This document shows positions 23,331 through 34,880 of a DNA stretch of 64,000 nucleotides, piece by piece (the first letter of the stretch is position 1; the number at the start of each line of letters is the position of its first letter). The translations under genes and the position numbers were made by a program. The DNA comes from Kuschelorhynchus macadamiae. Taxonomy: Eukaryota; Arthropoda; Insecta; Coleoptera; Curculionidae. The notes below the pieces were generated by a model that saw only the letters and a list, made by a program, of their open reading frames with translations, was not told where the DNA came from and searched no databases. The DNA is taken from positions 300,001-364,000 of the forward strand of contig JAUTXW010003818.1 of the NCBI GenBank assembly GCA_030620095.1. The letters run 5' to 3'.

Positions 23331-23799
23331 AAATCCATGGCCACCTTATTTTATATTATTAATTAGCTTTTTTTCCACTATCTAAAACTATTTCACACAC
23401 GTGTTACATATCATTTTAATCAGAATTAAAAATGCTTTTAAAAAAGTAAAAAAAAATCCAGGTCCGTATTTAAATTTAGAAAGTTGATGATGGGCCACGA
23501 AGGACGAAACGTCGGATTAAAAATCTGACAACGCCATTTTGTAGAGGAGAAAAAACTACAATAAGAATGTGGTCTTAGTTTTTTTTTATCTGCCAAAATA
23601 AAAGTCGCAAAAAAATAAATTCAAAAATCGTCAATTTCGGTTTTTTTCGGATTTCTTCGAAATGGTTCGGAATATTTTTATTTTCTCAGCGGCATTCGAT
23701 TGGGCTCTAAAATGCGCAACTTTGCCAAATTTAAACTACCCATCTAGCTCTTACGGTTTAGAAGATCCCCATGATGAGCATCGAATTTGAAACACCCAG
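23331..23799 (-). repeat. Right terminal inverted repeat of mariner
   Basis: Reverse-complement partner of 21418-21887. Visible differences include CATCATTGGG versus CATCATGGGG near the tip, and GGCCTATC versus GGCCCATC internally. Confidence 0.9.
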
Positions 23800-25020
23800 T
23801 ACACTCGTAGTTATTACACTAGTAATGAAGTATCCTATCAACTCATTTGTTCTAAATCGAGAGTTGCTCCAACAAAAACAATAATCTTCCCAGGCCTTGC
23901 AGTCGTGTTACTATCAAAATTATGTTCTAGTTTTTTATTAATTTTTGAATATGTTTAAAATTTTGAGTGTCAGTCTTTTATCATATTGTATTACCTTTGA
24001 TCAGCTCATGCTTCGCGAGCGAACGTAGAACTTCGCTCCTAAAAGAGTGACCAAAATCCAAGAATTGACCTCAAAAAATTGTGAGTGGTATCATATTAGG
24101 ATACTAATATACATAAAGAATACCTTAAAAGAACAAAAAAACTTTAACTTACTATTAAAAAATACTAAATTGGAGTTACAAAGGGTGTTGACTTATTATC
24201 TTACATTTTATTACAATACTAAAGTTAATAAAGAACGTAAAGGGTTAGGACTACTGACAGTCGAAGACCTACAATCAATGCTTAATTTAATTATAAAATA
24301 AACTATAAATAAATATTTTTCCAAAGAAATTCTAGAATTACGACAAAACAAAATTGAAATTAAATCATAAAACCTTTAAAATGGTTTCTAAATAAAAATT
24401 GCTTTTTAAGAGTAGGTAGTCGTCTCGCTTAAGCAGAAATTGATTTTGATCACAAACATTCAATATTGTTACCTTCAAAACATTATGTTACCAGTTTGTT
24501 ACTCTTGAAGGAACATTTATAGCTTTGTCATACTAGAGCAAGAACAGTCCATTCAAATTTTAGGTTCAAATTCTGGCCATTAAACGAGTTAAGAGGAATC
24601 AAAAAAATAATTATAAACTGTGTCACAAGCTTTCGTGCCCCCTGAGTAAACTTTGACAACCTTCCGAAAGATAGGATGAATACAGTTAGACCGTTTTTCA
24701 ATATCGGCCTTTATTTTGGTAGCCCTTTATTGATCAAGGCCTCAAGTCTTAATCGTGCTATATATTCTGATAATTTTTCAAATCTAAAAAATCTGATTCT
24801 ATTGTTGACTATCTCTCAAATATAGAAATTCAATGAAAACGTATTCCGTCAAAAAGCCCACATAGGGGAGGCCTTTAAGAGACGGCAATAAAAATCGCCG
24901 TCGGTAAGAGAACTAAGTACGGTTTTGTATCAAGTGGAGGCGATCCTAAATCCCCAACATTGTTTCTATCTCTTAATATTAAACCAATAGTCGAGGTGGC
25001 GAAATATAAAGAAAGAGCCT
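23800..25020 (+). pseudogene. BEL/Pao pol relic, RNase H to integrase
   Basis: Immediately after the mariner, the plus strand continues BEL/Pao pol: YTRSYYTSNEVSYQLI then CSKSRVAPTK (23802-23877, RNase H), VTKIQELTSKN-CEWYHI (24044-24090), LLTVEDLQSMLNLIIK (24250-24300), a KEILELRQNKIEIKS block, FLRVGSRLA (24402-24430), DHKHSILLPSKHYVTSLLLL (24448-24508), NELRGIKKIIINCVT (24585-24630), LPKDRM (24661-24678) and RELSTVLYQVEAILNPQ (about 24907-24957). Frames shift repeatedly and stops are common. This was the RNase H and integrase part of a retrotransposon polyprotein. No LTR, gag or protease could be assigned. Confidence 0.8.
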
Positions 25021-26379
25021 CTACAGAGTCAACCAGACATCAGACTTTGTAACCCCGTATTCGTAGAGATAAGAAAGGGCTTTTAATATGAAACTTGTGA
25101 AGATTTTTCTGAAGTTTTTAAAAGAGAACTAACGAATTCGAAAACATATAATACAAAAAAATCGTTAATTCAGATTAAACATCCTGTTTTGTATGACATA
25201 CTTGAGTTCTATTCAAAATTTCAACATGATATAACATACCCTATGCCTATCTGCAATAGTTTTTGAGATATCTACATAGGAAAATTGATCATTCGGTCTT
25301 TCAGAGGCAATTAGTTTTACTCTCAAAGTTCAAAATAGCCTTGAATTTAGCACAAAATTGAAAATTTTAGTAAAATATAGGGGCTTTTTTGATTAACATT
25401 GTAATTTAATTAGCTTACGCCATAAAATTTAAAGTGGACGATTGACCAATAATTACAAATAATGAAGTTGTGGAGCATCCTCTAGACTGCTTTAATTTTA
25501 AAATGTTTTTCCCTATGTAAAATAAATCTGAATCCACTCCTGGAAGAAATGCCATTTCGTTAGACTTAATTAAGGCAACGACTGTTCTGGATACGATCCC
25601 CTTTCAGAGAAGTAATTATCACGTTACGTTAGCCTCTTAATTAACCGCAATTCGCCGCGACGCCTTCTTTACGCCACGGGTTGCTTGATCTCAGTGTTAA
25701 TCAACTTTCATATGTTGTTACTAAAAACGCATGTACATGAAACCAATGTTTTAGTAGAATGAAATATCTATTTATTACGTAAATTATGTAAAAATTGAAA
25801 ACGATCGCCCTCATACTTTTTATATAATTACTAGAGAAGAAATCTATTATAGTTTATTTGTTATAAACTGAATGCAATAAAACATATTTTATAAGACAGT
25901 CGACAAACTCTGTGGTACATATGCAGTATCGGCAAACACAGTAGATTAGTTTCTAGAGTTCTAGTTTAACTAAAAGGTCTCTAGGTCCGACAAGGAAGTT
26001 ATATTTTATTTAGAACTTAGACGGACGGTTATGTCTAAATTGTAATTATAAAAAATCAACTCTCTTAATATAATAACAAATACTTGATCTCATGTCACTT
26101 CCAAAATTAATCGTCATCGAAATGGGAATTATTCTATTAAAAATGAGAGACGTTTGAAGAGGTGAGGACTGCTACGGGCGCCATATCGCAGGTACCGAAA
26201 CGTTGCGGCATTTCAGATGTATAGTTGAAATTATATAATAATTATTATAACTAACTAAAACTTCAACTAAGAAAAACTTAAAAGACTACTTTATCTACTA
26301 AAACATCCATTTAAAAAGAAATATTGGAAACTAAGAATAATAATAATACAGCCTAGCTGTTCTACTGCACACCTTTTTT
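25021..26379. other. Spacer
   Basis: No gene is recognised. The segment may hold the decayed 3' end of the BEL/Pao element. A patch at 25560-25700 with TTCGCCGCGACGCC is less AT-rich. Confidence 0.35.
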
Positions 26380-26385
26380 GCCCTA

Positions 26386-26475
26386 TCCGGGCGAGTAGTC
26401 TACTGTATTAGGCACTGGAGTGGGGCTAGAGGCAAAGCAGAAGCTTGGGTTCGACTCCTTTCCTGGGTACGACAG
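26386..26475 (+). repeat. tRNA-like SINE head
   Basis: A-box-like TAGTCTACTGTATTAGGC (26396-26413) and B-box-like GGGTTCGACTCC (26447-26458) sit at tRNA-like spacing with internal pol III promoter character. The segment does not fold into a convincing full tRNA and lacks a clear acceptor pairing, so a tRNA-derived SINE head is the better call. The body and tail are not defined. Confidence 0.45.
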
Positions 26476-26874
26476 AATCTTCTCATTATTATCTGAAAAT
26501 ATTCTGTTACGCTACTGTCACTGCTAAACAAGCGAAGAGTATAGAATGATTTCTGCACTGTTAAAAATGGGTCAAAATAATATAATTTTAACTGCCAAAA
26601 TAATAAATTGGTTCTGCAGTTAAAGTTTTACTTAATTGTTATCAATGTTTTACTATTAAAATGTGTTTTTACACTACTACATCTCACTACTGAATAGTAC
26701 TTCGAGAATTCTCCAAAGATCCGTGAACATTCATTATGCATCCAAATTTGAATATAAGGTTGGTGTACTATTTCATAAATTGTCGACGTGGCACCTAACG
26801 CTGGTCAAAAGCCAGAGGAAAATAAAAGAAGAAGAAATTTTAACATCCAACTTCACATTTGCACTTTTATTATC

Positions 26875-27183
26875 CCAGTCAATCTTTTTCAGTCTTCCGG
26901 TTCATCTCGTCGAAGGCAGACCTCTGTGTACTAACATAAGTGGTTCCACGTGTTCGGTTTTGCTGCTTTATTTCGGGGGGAAGCGGGAGACTCAACCGCT
27001 CAGTGTGGAAACTAATGACCCCGCTAGAAAGGGAGCAGACGCTGTGAACGTGTAAGGCCTAGTTGTTCCTGCATTCTATCCCGTTCGTCTGCCGCAGTTC
27101 TACACAGAATATTAGCGTAATGGCCGTTATGTGGCGGGAGTGGGAGTAGTACTCTCAAGGAGCACCTAGTGGAAGCCAAGATG
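26875..27183 (+). repeat. Direct repeat, copy A
   Basis: It shares ordered blocks with 27350-27625, about 470 bp downstream: GAAGGCAGACCTCTGTGT, GTGGTTCCACGTGTTC, CAACCGCTCAGTGT, CAGAATATTAGCGTAATGGC and AGTAGTACTCTCAAGG. Copies differ by many indels. The 130-codon frame at 26663-27055 runs through it but is not similar to any protein I recognise and is not conserved in copy B. Confidence 0.75.
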
Positions 27184-27349
27184 CATCTCAAAAACTAAAA
27201 GAGGAAAAATTAAGAAGTATTTGAAAGATTCGGGGTGTCCGGGAGCTTAGAGCTCGCCATCCGAACATCCTACCGATAACGTCTCCAAACTGGAATAAGG
27301 TGTAAATCATCTGGAAGGGTTGCCCCAGCTCAAAACAAACAAGTCAAGT

Positions 27350-27625
27350 CAAGTCAGTCTTTCAAATAGCCTCGTGGAAGGCAGACCTCTGTGTTTTTGA
27401 CATCAGTGGTTCCACGTGTTCAGTATACTTGTCTTGTTTCGAAAGGAGGCAAGAGACTTAACCGCTCAGTGTACATTCTATCCTTTTCATCTGCCTAGTT
27501 CTACATAGAATATTAGCATAATGGCCGCTATGGTAGGAGAGGTAAGGGGATAGCTTGAAACAAAATGTCATCTCGTGATATCCAGTAGTACTCTCAAGGG
27601 GCAACTAGTGGAAGCCAAGAGATAC
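27350..27625 (+). repeat. Direct repeat, copy B
   Basis: Diverged partner of 26875-27183 with the same order of blocks. It contains a deletion between CTCAGTGT and CATTCTATCC relative to copy A, and an insertion before AGTAGTACTCTCAAGG. Confidence 0.75.
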
Positions 27626-29189
27626 AGAAATATAGAAGGGTTTGAAGACAAAGAATAAATTAAAAAGATATTTTGAATAAATGGGGTGTGCCGGGAAATT
27701 GAAATAATTCTTTTATATTTACTTGTTTATTGTTATAGTTTTAAAAAGTTAAAGTTCGTAAAATTACATTTCCAACATGAGTTTTTTTATGTAAAATCAC
27801 AATTTCCTTTTAACAGTGTGGTAGTATGGAGGTTAATTTCACACTCAACGCTATCACATATCTTTTCAGATGTAGGGTATTGCAACGGTTTGGAGTCCTC
27901 GATTAACTGTAGAGTCATAAAGGGTGATGTTATACCTCCTTTCTGCGCACATATACAGTAACAGCACCCCTGCTAGAAACTCCGTTCAACTTCGACATCC
28001 CGAACTTTATGTCAGTAACGACACCTGCGCTACGTGAACGTACTAGAAACGACACACGCTGGACTGCTAGAAGCAGAGACATCATTACAGAATATTAATC
28101 TGTGAATTCAGTTATTTAGTTCCAATCGTACATAAAAAAATATAACAAATGACATGGAAGGAATAAGATTGCCAGAAAACTTTCCGATGAAAGTTATAAG
28201 TAACAGTGCGATGAGGCTAAAATTATGCAACAAATTTAATGTCTGGGTAAGGAGTAAGGACGTGACACAATTAAAAACTTATGGAATAAAGAATAGGATT
28301 TAAGAAATATGATTTAATTAAAAGTGACATTGACGTGATATAATTAAAATTTAAACTATATCTTAAATCACGATCCAGTAAAAGTGTAACACATAACCTC
28401 ACATCGACCAAATTTAATTTGTTTTACTTACTTTTCACAAAATTAAGTTTAATTTTGTAAAAAGTATCTAATAGTGCTAGTTGTTTCAAAAAATTGCAAT
28501 TAATTAACCATAAAAATTCGAAATGATTTTTTATAAAAACAAAATATGGAGGAGGGATGAATTATCAAAGTCAAACTATAAGAAAATGCTGCGTTCTCAT
28601 TGGCCGATTCTTATTCAAATTAACAATTTGGTATAACACAATAAAACAAAAAATACAAAGAACACTACTCAACAAAGAACAATAAATACCAACAGTGAGA
28701 AAACGATCTTGATACATAAAAAATCGATAAAGATTCCACTAAATTTTGTCCAACGGTAAAACAATTGTTGAGTGATAAAAATATGTATGCCAAGACTAAA
28801 TATAGTCTAGTTTGGTTTATTTACTTGTTTTAAGTACAATGAAGTACGTTGCAGTAAAAAAAAGGGTTGCTTTACTACATGGTGTAAAATTGTCTGTAAA
28901 ACTAACTGCTGAGTCGAGAAAAAAAAACCAGTATGGGTGGAAGAAGAGCTCGCGTAATAAACGTAAAGGTTTTGGGTCTAAAAAATTACATTTTTCCCAG
29001 TGTCTTTTTCTAACAATTATAAATATTTAAATTGAGCTGTAATATCTGTTTCCTTTGAATTGTAATTATAATTTTGGCCGTTTATTTGTATATTTTTTTT
29101 AACGTGCTTATTAAAATGTTTGACATTAATTATTCTCTTTTATTTTAAAATAGACTATTATTATTTGTTTAATATAGCACTAAAGTAAC
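27626..29189. other. Spacer
   Basis: No gene is recognised. At 27955-28085 the word CTAGAA recurs in variants (TGCTAGAAAC, TACTAGAAAC, TGCTAGAAGC). Part of this patch (AACAGCACCC-TGCTAGA, ACCTGCGCTAC) resembles 29320-29400 on the minus strand. The frame at 28812-29030 is basic and lysine-rich but not recognisable. Confidence 0.35.
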
Positions 29190-29222
29190 GGATTTACTGA
29201 CATGATTGGCGTCAGTAAATCC
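29190..29222. repeat. Perfect 12-bp hairpin
   Basis: GGATTTACTGAC (29190-29201) and GTCAGTAAATCC (29211-29222) are perfect reverse complements around a 9-nt loop. The hairpin could be a foldback footprint or chance structure in AT-rich DNA. Confidence 0.6.
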
Positions 29223-29514
29223 AAGACGGTAGATCAGTTTTGTGCCGTATTGAACACAACCTTAGTGACAATGGTAGAAAAATGTTATAATAAATAAAAC
29301 TTGTAATTGAGATACTGTTACCGTGCACTATTTGTAGCGCAGGTACTTTTTCAGTTTCTAACTTCGGCTCGCCGAATTCGTCTAGCACGGGTGCTGTTAC
29401 TATATATACTTTCCCCACAGTTTTCCTTCTTTTTATATCGATTGATTCTTGATAAAACATCGTAAGCAACAACTTTAATTTGTTATGGTAAATGCTTTTA
29501 AAACTAAATAACAA
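29212..29514 (-). CDS. Unrecognised 100-codon open frame
   Basis: I do not recognise this frame. Its middle part (about residues 27-68, including VLDEFGEPKLETEKV) has a more protein-like composition than the surrounding spacer: acidic and charged residues, few low-complexity runs. The N-terminal (KLKLLLTMF) and C-terminal (IYYNIFLPLSLRL) parts look like translated spacer. It may be a fragment of a mobile-element or retrocopied gene, or chance. The stop codon lies within the 29190-29222 hairpin. No splice sites or promoter are evident. Confidence 0.15.
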   Translation of the reverse strand: MLFSFKSIYHNKLKLLLTMFYQESIDIKRRKTVGKVYIVTAPVLDEFGEPKLETEKVPALQIVHGNSISITSFIYYNIFLPLSLRLCSIRHKTDLPSWIY

Positions 29515-31179
29515 TATTCCTGTACATTTTAAAAGTTCTATGTTTAAAAAATAAAACTTTTGAAGAAATGTCCTCTCTTTTTTTAATTAAACTTCGGCAC
29601 AACCAATTATTGTGGCTAATTAATTGGTATCTGACGAATTGTCTATTCGAAGTATAATCGATCTTTGGTAATATCAATTAAATAATATAGTTCTCCTAAA
29701 GCCGCTGAGATACTATAGTACTTAAAATACCACAACCTAAAATTTCTATGAAATACTTAATTTCCTAGTTGAAACTGCCATTGATTCAGGAATACTATTA
29801 AATATTTTGTTAAGGAAAGTAGAAATTATGCACCACTCCATTAAATTGCCATTTAATTTGTAAGATGTAACTTCTAATTTGTACCCGTTGTGTCTTTAAA
29901 CCCAATTAAAGCTCTTTAGCAAATTACAAGAGAGAAAAATAATCAATTATTATCCCCTTCTTAAATTAGTAATAAAGAGGTTCCACGAAGTAACTGAATT
30001 CAAGTTAGTTGAACTGCAAGATTAAGCATTTAGTTTAAAATGAGGTTATATTAACTACTGACTAGACGCATTTTTAATCAGGTGGGTATATTCTTTACAT
30101 TATGAAATAATTTTATTCTTTACTATTTTTTCAACTTGGATGTACACACTCAATGGTCTTTCGTATATATTTGAACACAATTCTTAGCTGGTAAGTAGTG
30201 TCAGAATGGGACCTATAAGAAAACAAATCTATTAATTAAAAGAAAGTATTAATTGGCAAAACCTGAGAGCCACCGCTAATAATAATTAAGGATATACTCT
30301 ACATTATACATACCTACTTAAACCGAGCAAATCTAAAATTTATATCTTCAATTTAATAAACCACAATGCAACATTTTAAAGTTTACACCGAATCTTAAAT
30401 TGTAAATTCCTTCTAAGCTAACACCTCCCTAGATTTTTCGACACGCATTGTAACAAATTACAATATTAAGATATATTGATTTTTATCTCATACAATGTGT
30501 GTAAAAAATACTTGTTTCTGAAGCCACGTAAATGTGCCCCCAAAACATGTTATCTTTTTCTTAAGAAATAGCCCTTATGTTTTTAATAACTAAATTTGGG
30601 TAGTACTATTATATAGTGATATGTTATATTCTAGGAGCCCATTTCAAAGTTCTTCATGTTTACGAAAAAAAGTACTTTTGATTAGCCTACTGAAAACAGT
30701 TTTTGAAATATTTTAAAATTTAGATATCGAGCACAAACGATTTATTTGGAAAATTCAGAATTGATGATCAGGCTTAAGAGAGCAGATTTCTATCAAAATA
30801 TGAAAAAAGTTTTTAGTTTCGTTTGTAAGATACTGTCTTAGTATTTGAAAGCTTAACAAAAATAAGGACTTATCTCAGGTTTTTCCAGAGTAATGTTTAT
30901 AAAAACTTTTTACTTTGATTGATGTAAGAAATCTGCTTCCTATCCTTCCATTATTTTTATATTTCTCAAAAAAAATGTATGCTTTTTTTTTCAAAATATC
31001 TCTATCTATTTAACTGCAGTTAAAAAAGTTTTGAAAAATTAGGTGTATTTGGTCAGCATGAGTTTTCTCCCTGGGATATCACCATAAGATAGCGCTATAT
31101 AAACAAGAAGCCATTTCATAATCCTTAATTTAACTTGGAAATTAAGAATAACGTATCGTCTTCTGAATATGTATATATA
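29515..31179. other. Spacer
   Basis: AT-rich, with no open frame or repeat boundary that I can support. Confidence 0.4.
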
Positions 31180-32167
31180 CAGTGGCGTGCCCGGATACTA
31201 GGGGGCCCCCAAATTAAACAGAGTATTCAAATAAAATATTTTTTCCATAGTTAAAAAAAAATCACGGATTTCGCAATTTTTGCAACTATCGGATACATTC
31301 AAAATGATAATAACAAGATAACGTAATATAGAAACCTTATGAAACATTTGGAAGTGACAGTACTTAATGCGTATTTAGATGTAATAGTAAGTCAGATAGA
31401 TAAAAGATTAACTGCGTTTAAAACAGCTTATTCAACATTTTCAATTCTAAATCCTCAGATATTCGTTAAATTAAATGACTCTTAACAAATGAGCTAATTC
31501 AGATAAAGTTAATTATTATAGTAACACTAAAAACCTTAATTCAACTCGTGAATTCGCAAACTGAGTTCTCAAAAATTAATTATTGTCAAGCAGCATACCA
31601 GAACTGTGTTCTACATTCCAATTATTTTTTATCCTTCATGTAACCTCAGCTCCGAAAGATCATTTTTAAAGTTGAAATTAATTAAAAATGTCTATAGGTC
31701 GACCATGACTCAGACTCGTCTTAGTTCTCTAGCTCTCTGAATAGAGCACGCAAGGGCTAGAGAAATAAATATTGATGAACTAGTTGGTAAGTATTTATCT
31801 AGTCGATACAAAAACAGAAAAATCTAGTCTACCGCCAAAGAAAACGATTATTGTACTCTTTGTTTTTTTATTATTTTTTAGTTTTGCTTGAACCAGAGTA
31901 CAGTTATTATTTTTTAATGTTTAGCTAATTTTTGTTTTGTGTTTATTAGTTTACCTATACCTATTAATCTCAAAACGTACATCGTTCCTTCCTTTTTTGT
32001 TATTATTTATTTCCTTTTTTACTAGAGTTATTTTTTATTTTATGTTATGGTTTCTGTTAATAACTTAATAATTTTTTGTTTACTTATTTTTTTGGAGAAA
32101 TATGCAGGGGGGGCCCAGAAAAGTCTTGCGAGGGAGGGGGGGGGGCTAAGAACTCGGCACGCCACTG
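31180..32167 (+). mobile_element. Decayed hAT element
   Basis: The left terminus CAGTGGCGTGCC pairs with the right terminus GGCACGCCACTG. Flanking 8-mers TATATATA (31172-31179) and TAGTTATA (32168-32175) agree at 6 of 8 positions. The inner ends carry G-rich runs (GGGGGCCCCC on the left, a run of nine Gs on the right). The interior contains a plus-strand transposase remnant. At 988 bp it is heavily deleted relative to autonomous hATs. Confidence 0.85.
31350..31800 (+). pseudogene. hAT transposase remnant
   Basis: Two segments are readable. The first (about 31355-31485) gives YLDVIVSQIDKR then AFKTAYSTFSILNP, typical of the region before the C-terminal domain. The second (about 31640-31796) gives KLKLIKNVYRSTMTQTRLSS then LAL*IEHARAREINIDELV, the hAT C-terminal dimerisation domain with one stop. 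The catalytic RNase H-like core and BED zinc finger are missing. The closest domesticated or annotated relatives would be ZMYM-type or 'zinc finger MYM/52-kDa repressor' hAT proteins, named from the C-terminal signature only. Confidence 0.8.
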
Positions 32168-33384
32168 TAGTTATAACATTAGAAGCTCGTAAATTATAAA
32201 TCACAATTTTAAATTTAAATTTTAAGAGATAATATGGTAGCATAAAAATAAACGTTAACGAGATTAAAAGAAAAGCTGGAGTTCTATATTATTTTAACAG
32301 AACTGAATCTTAAAGACTCGCGTGATATACTTTGCCAAATAACTTATCAAACGTTAAAAAAGCCAGTAATCCCAAATTGTGTTGACAAGGGGCGAAGGTC
32401 AGTCATTAACGAAGTTTAGTCTTGTGGAATACCAATCAATATTAAAGAATTAAAAAGCCTCACTGCGTTTAGAAGTCATTAATCTTTTAATGTGTCCCTT
32501 TATTATCATATATAGATAAGAGCGTTTAATTTATTCCGATGTCATTCACTAATTCATCTTATTTCAGTATCTTATCTTAAAATGTATGTTTTTAAAGTTC
32601 TCGATATTCTCCAATTTTGCATCAGAAAAAACAGTTTTTTCACCTGGTCTTAAAATTAGGAAAACCATTAAAATGTAAAATTGGTTGCCGAAATTATACT
32701 GCTTTTGGCATAGTAAAAATGGTAGTAAGATAGAAAGAAAAAAATACGCTTTACTAATTATTATTAATTGAACACATTGGGATTATATAAAACTCAATTT
32801 GCTCAGGAGTTATAGATAATATTTATGTTATCATAACAAAATATTAAAAAAAACATTATACTCAGTCGATTTTTTTTCAATAAAAATGTATAAAACTTTT
32901 TTATTTTTATTTTAAATGACATTATTAACAACTCTGCTTTCAAAAGACCGATTTTTTTAAATTATTTTCAACATTATCTTCTAATGGCTCGAGTATTAAT
33001 AAAATACTGAAACAGTGATTTTCACCTAACTCTCTCTTTGCTTCGGGTTTCTTACCTTTATAATAACTAAAATGAGATTTTTCTGTATATTCTGTAAACA
33101 TTTGTTTAAACGGTCCATTTTTATAACTAGAAATATTATATTTTATAATTGAAACTTTAGCAGTGATTGATAAACTTATAAGACACGTTTTACGAAAAAG
33201 CAATAACTTCTTTGGTATATAAACTGATAATTTATATTGTTTAAATTAATGCTGAGTAAAATTTTGATGTTCCGGAACAATCAAACTTAAATGTGTCATA
33301 CTGTTACCAAAAGAAAAAAAACTTGATTATACTGTTGATAAGTTGTTTATTTAAAAGTTAACAAAATTATTATAATAAAAAATA
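32168..33384. other. Spacer
   Basis: No gene or repeat boundary is seen. Confidence 0.4.
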
Positions 33385-33690
33385 CTAGCTGGCCCGGCTG
33401 ATCCTTGTTCTGCCTTTTCCGTTAGATGGTAGGATGAGTTTCCAGTAGAATTATAAGAATATGTTGTGCATTCACCACGTCGTCCAGAAATGTTATTGAA
33501 GAAAAACATATTCTTTTTATAAAAAAAATACGCAATAAAACAATACAAAAATACAAAAATAGGGCTGAAAGGCATCGGTAACCACACGATCATTTCAAAA
33601 AAAAAATCATGTAAATTGGTGCAGTACAACTCTCTCACGAACTTGCTGAAAAATCTGCCTTAGTGTTTTAAATATATAGATTTTTTTATG
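33385..33690. repeat. Possible dispersed repeat with CTAGCTGGCCCGGC end
   Basis: The segment starts TACTAGCTGGCCCGGCTGAT and ends near AATATATAGATTTTT. A CTAGCTGRCCCGGC start with a TATATAGAT end is a form I associate with small dispersed repeats in arthropods. Only one copy is in this window, so the call rests on recollection and is weak. The 95-codon minus-strand frame inside is not gene-like. Confidence 0.25.
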
Positions 33691-34529
33691 AAAACGTCTG
33701 CTCATAGATAAAAATAAATAAATATTAATTTATAAGAAATAAATTTCATGAAGGTATCTTCAACAGTTTTTTGGCAATTCATTTTTTAATTTGTTGTTAA
33801 AATGATTTCGTTTAGGGGAAAGATTGTTGATAATATTTACTAAAACATAATTTTACTTATTTCTTCTAAGTGAAAATTCAGTGATATTAATAACTGTAAT
33901 TAACATAAATAAATTTGGAAATATTTAAATTATTGAAAACAGAAGTTACTCTTAATATCAAAAGTTTACTTTATTCTTGTTTTATATTTCAAATTTTTTC
34001 AGACTTTTAATCGTTATAAGACGTGCAAATCCATTAAAAAACTATGGGAAAAAGCAATGTGTTAAGTGTGTATATTTCCACTATTAAAAGTAATCCACTC
34101 CATTAAATCCATTAAAAATAAACATTTCAAATTATGAGATAGTGAATATAAAAATGTAAATATGCTCCTGCCAAATAGGATTTTTTAAATATGAAGAAAA
34201 ACCGTTTATAGAAAATGTTCACATGAATATATTGACAAGACACAATTATCTGTGTACCAATCCGAAATCAGAAGTAAGATTCAACATTTAGATAAGTACA
34301 GAAAATACAAATCATTTTTTACCAAGAATTAAGCTGATCTAGCAATTAGCACATAAAAATCGTTTTTGTAAATTTTCGGAAAAGATAAAATATTGGAAAA
34401 TGTGTCTTGTCTATGTATCAAAAATTGGTTAGCTTAAATACGATTTACGCTTAAAATTAAAAAGCCATAGCCGGAAAAACATCTCAGTATTTTGCCTGGT
34501 TTTAAAAAAATTCGAATTTAAATTTTACC
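33691..34529. other. Spacer
   Basis: AT-rich, nothing recognised. Confidence 0.4.
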
Positions 34530-34880
34530 TAAAAATTGGATTATATAGGGATGAAAAGATTATATTTTGGTAAAAAGCCAATATGGCGGAACGAAATGGC
34601 GGCCTTACAAGAAACTACTTATCGAATGGACTTTAAATTCTGCACAAAAATAAAATGTAATATAGGGATATACTGGCAAAATTTGGATATACATCCATTA
34701 TGGCGGAGCAAAATAGGGGTCAGATGATATTTTTTAAAACACAGTATCAAAAAACTACTTATTCAATTGACTTGGAATTTTGCACAAAAATTAAGTTTTA
34801 AACAGGGCTAGACTGATAAAGTTTTAGTGCGAATATTGTAGAACAAAATAGCGGCCTAATAAAATGTTTAAATATTCGGT
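34530..34880 (+). repeat. Satellite-bearing dispersed repeat, copy 3 (fragment)
   Basis: Three monomer cores (CAATATGGCGGAACGAAATG near 34580; ATGGCGGAGCAAAATAGGGG near 34700; AACAAAATAGCGGCC near 34842) show the family pattern with ACTACTTAT and GGACTTTAAATT blocks between them. The leader present in other copies is missing. The open frame at 34536-34727 is incidental. Confidence 0.75.

Larger units (their letters stand above)
21418..23799 (+). mobile_element. Mariner element (DD41D type), well preserved
   Basis: This 2382-bp element is bounded by TA on each side (21416-21417 and 23800-23801). Its terminal inverted repeats are about 470 bp (21418-21887 and 23331-23799) and nearly identical, differing by a handful of substitutions and short homopolymer indels. 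The ends read CAGGCTGTTTCAAATTCG and, reverse-complemented, CTGGGTGTTTCAAATTCG. Inside is a single two-exon transposase gene with no visible lesion. It lies within a dead BEL/Pao pol gene, whose reading continues on both sides. The combination suggests a comparatively recent insertion. Confidence 0.93.

Noticed and set aside
26386..26475. Functional tRNA gene
   Set aside because: A- and B-box words are present, but no acceptor stem or anticodon arm could be paired convincingly.
26663..27055. 130-codon plus-strand open frame
   Set aside because: Overlaps a diverged direct repeat and is not conserved in the second copy. No recognisable domain.
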